Assembly (NCBI RefSeq): GCF_002911665.1
Contig: NZ_MTBP01000002.1
Span: 1,550,001 to 1,614,000 of the forward strand
Length of the DNA: 64,000 bases
Direction of reading: 5' to 3'
From: Actinomadura rubteroloni
Lineage (GTDB): Bacteria; Actinomycetota; Actinomycetes; Streptosporangiales; Streptosporangiaceae
Below are positions 63,223 through 64,000 of this stretch, in pieces. The notes below the pieces were generated by a model that did no database searches, was not told the DNA's origin, and saw only the letters and a list, made by a program, of their open reading frames with translations. Within the stretch, counting starts at the first letter, position 1, and each line of letters opens with the position of its first letter. Both the position numbers and the translations under genes were made by a program.

Positions 63223-64000
63223 TGCACCTCTACGACTCCTTGGCCGACGCCGATCCGGAGATCGCGGCGGCCGTCGCGGCGGAGCTGAACCGGCAGCAGA
63301 GCACGCTGGAGATGATCGCGTCGGAGAACTTCGCGCCGTCGGCCGTGCTGGAGGCGCAGGGTTCGGTCCTGACGAACAAGTACGCCGAGGGGTACCCGGG
63401 CAAGCGGTACTACGGCGGCTGCGAGTTCGTGGACGTCGCCGAGCAGCTCGCGATCGACCGGGCGAAGGCGCTGTTCGGGGCCGAGCACGCGAACGTCCAG
63501 CCGCACTCGGGCGCGCAGGCGAACACGGCGGTGTACTTCGCGCTGCTGTCGCCGGGCGACACGATCCTCGGGCTGGACCTCGCGCACGGCGGGCACCTGA
63601 CGCACGGGATGCGGCTGAACTACTCGGGCAAGATCCTGAACGTGGTGCCGTACCACGTCCGGGCCGAGGACGGCCTGGTCGACATGGACGAGGTCGCGGC
63701 GCTCGCCGCCGAGCACCGGCCGAAGATGATCGTCGCGGGCTGGTCGGCCTACCCCCGGCAGCTCGACTTCGCGCGGTTCCGCGAGATCGCCGACTCGGTG
63801 GGCGCGCTGCTCATGGTCGACATGGCGCACTTCGCGGGGCTGGTCGCGGCCGGGCTGCACCCTTCGCCCGTCCCGCACGCCGACATCGTCACGACGACGA
63901 CGCACAAGACGCTGGGCGGCCCGCGCGGCGGCCTGATCCTCGCGAAGGAGGAGTACGGCAAGAAGATCAACTCGGCCGTGTTCCCGGGGATGCAGGGCGG
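63222..64000 (+). CDS. glyA: Serine hydroxymethyltransferase, 5' part (cut by window end)
   Basis: About 259 of the usual 420 or so residues are visible. The protein starts [18 protein letters not shown] and shows [58 protein letters not shown] and the PLP-Lys region [15 protein letters not shown]. It interconverts serine and glycine with THF, the natural partner of the glycine cleavage genes just upstream. GAGGAG precedes the ATG inside gcvH. It runs off the right edge, so completeness cannot be judged. It corresponds to the glyA1 position of M. tuberculosis. Confidence 0.96.
   Translation, partial: MHLYDSLADADPEIAAAVAAELNRQQSTLEMIASENFAPSAVLEAQGSVLTNKYAEGYPGKRYYGGCEFVDVAEQLAIDRAKALFGAEHANVQPHSGAQANTAVYFALLSPGDTILGLDLAHGGHLTHGMRLNYSGKILNVVPYHVRAEDGLVDMDEVAALAAEHRPKMIVAGWSAYPRQLDFARFREIADSVGALLMVDMAHFAGLVAAGLHPSPVPHADIVTTTTHKTLGGPRGGLILAKEEYGKKINSAVFPGMQG

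Overview
The window is very GC-rich and densely coded, with GTG/TTG starts, NlpC/P60 hydrolases, Ser/Thr kinases with FHA partners and a c-di-AMP riboswitch. All of this points to a filamentous actinomycete, most plausibly Streptosporangiales (Actinomadura-like); that placement is inference. From about 27.9 kb rightwards the order ychF, rmuC, DUF6542, ispH, Rv1109c-like gene, xseA, xseB, DUF4245, glpX, fumarase, phoH, cis-prenyltransferase, glyA resembles the Rv1086-Rv1112 neighbourhood of Mycobacterium tuberculosis, so this half is conserved chromosomal backbone with lineage-specific insertions.

Region 1 (1-9.2 kb): a divergent unknown gene, then a tightly packed six-gene operon: DUF4282 membrane protein, membrane-anchored Ser/Thr kinase, coiled-coil protein, AAA+ ATPase with a ClpB-type motor, radical SAM activase-like enzyme, and a double zinc-ribbon/FHA protein. 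It ends in a perfect 15-bp hairpin terminator. I cannot assign it to a named pathway and it is my main candidate for an undescribed system. Region 2 (9.3-15.2 kb): secreted proteins, typA, a c-di-AMP riboswitch driving an NlpC/P60 hydrolase, a NUDIX hydrolase and a Mut7-C protein.

Region 3 (15.3-27.5 kb): a minus-strand operon for a Gram-positive type IV secretion-like apparatus (TcpC, small TcpD-like protein, TcpE fused to a ParA-like ATPase, VirB4, VirB6-like channel, small membrane protein, SLT/NlpC cell-wall hydrolase). No relaxase or coupling protein is visible and both flanks are backbone genes, so it may be a resident export machine rather than a mobile element.

Region 4 (27.9-48 kb): housekeeping genes (ychF, rmuC, ispH, xseAB, glpX) with inserted transporter/regulator modules (MarR-MFS, TetR, DUF1707, ABC-2 exporter, MFS, MocR-EamA) and a class I fumarase. 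Three copies of a dispersed inverted-repeat element occur here: two in a 113-bp tandem after glpX and one at the ABC ATPase/permease junction. The loop is nearly identical in all three, while the stems differ with complementarity kept. Region 5 (48-64 kb): a second Ser/Thr kinase, class II fumarase, a transglycosylase with a CRP-like site upstream, PhoH, Z-prenyl synthase, an RHH-type protein with a palindrome at its own start codon, an NlpC/P60 protein with an MacB-like domain, a DUF255 protein, a disulfide reductase, RNase Z, and the glycine cleavage genes gcvT-gcvH leading into glyA (cut by the window end).

Several genes show a TANNNT -10 box 6-8 nt before the start codon, indicating widespread leaderless transcription.
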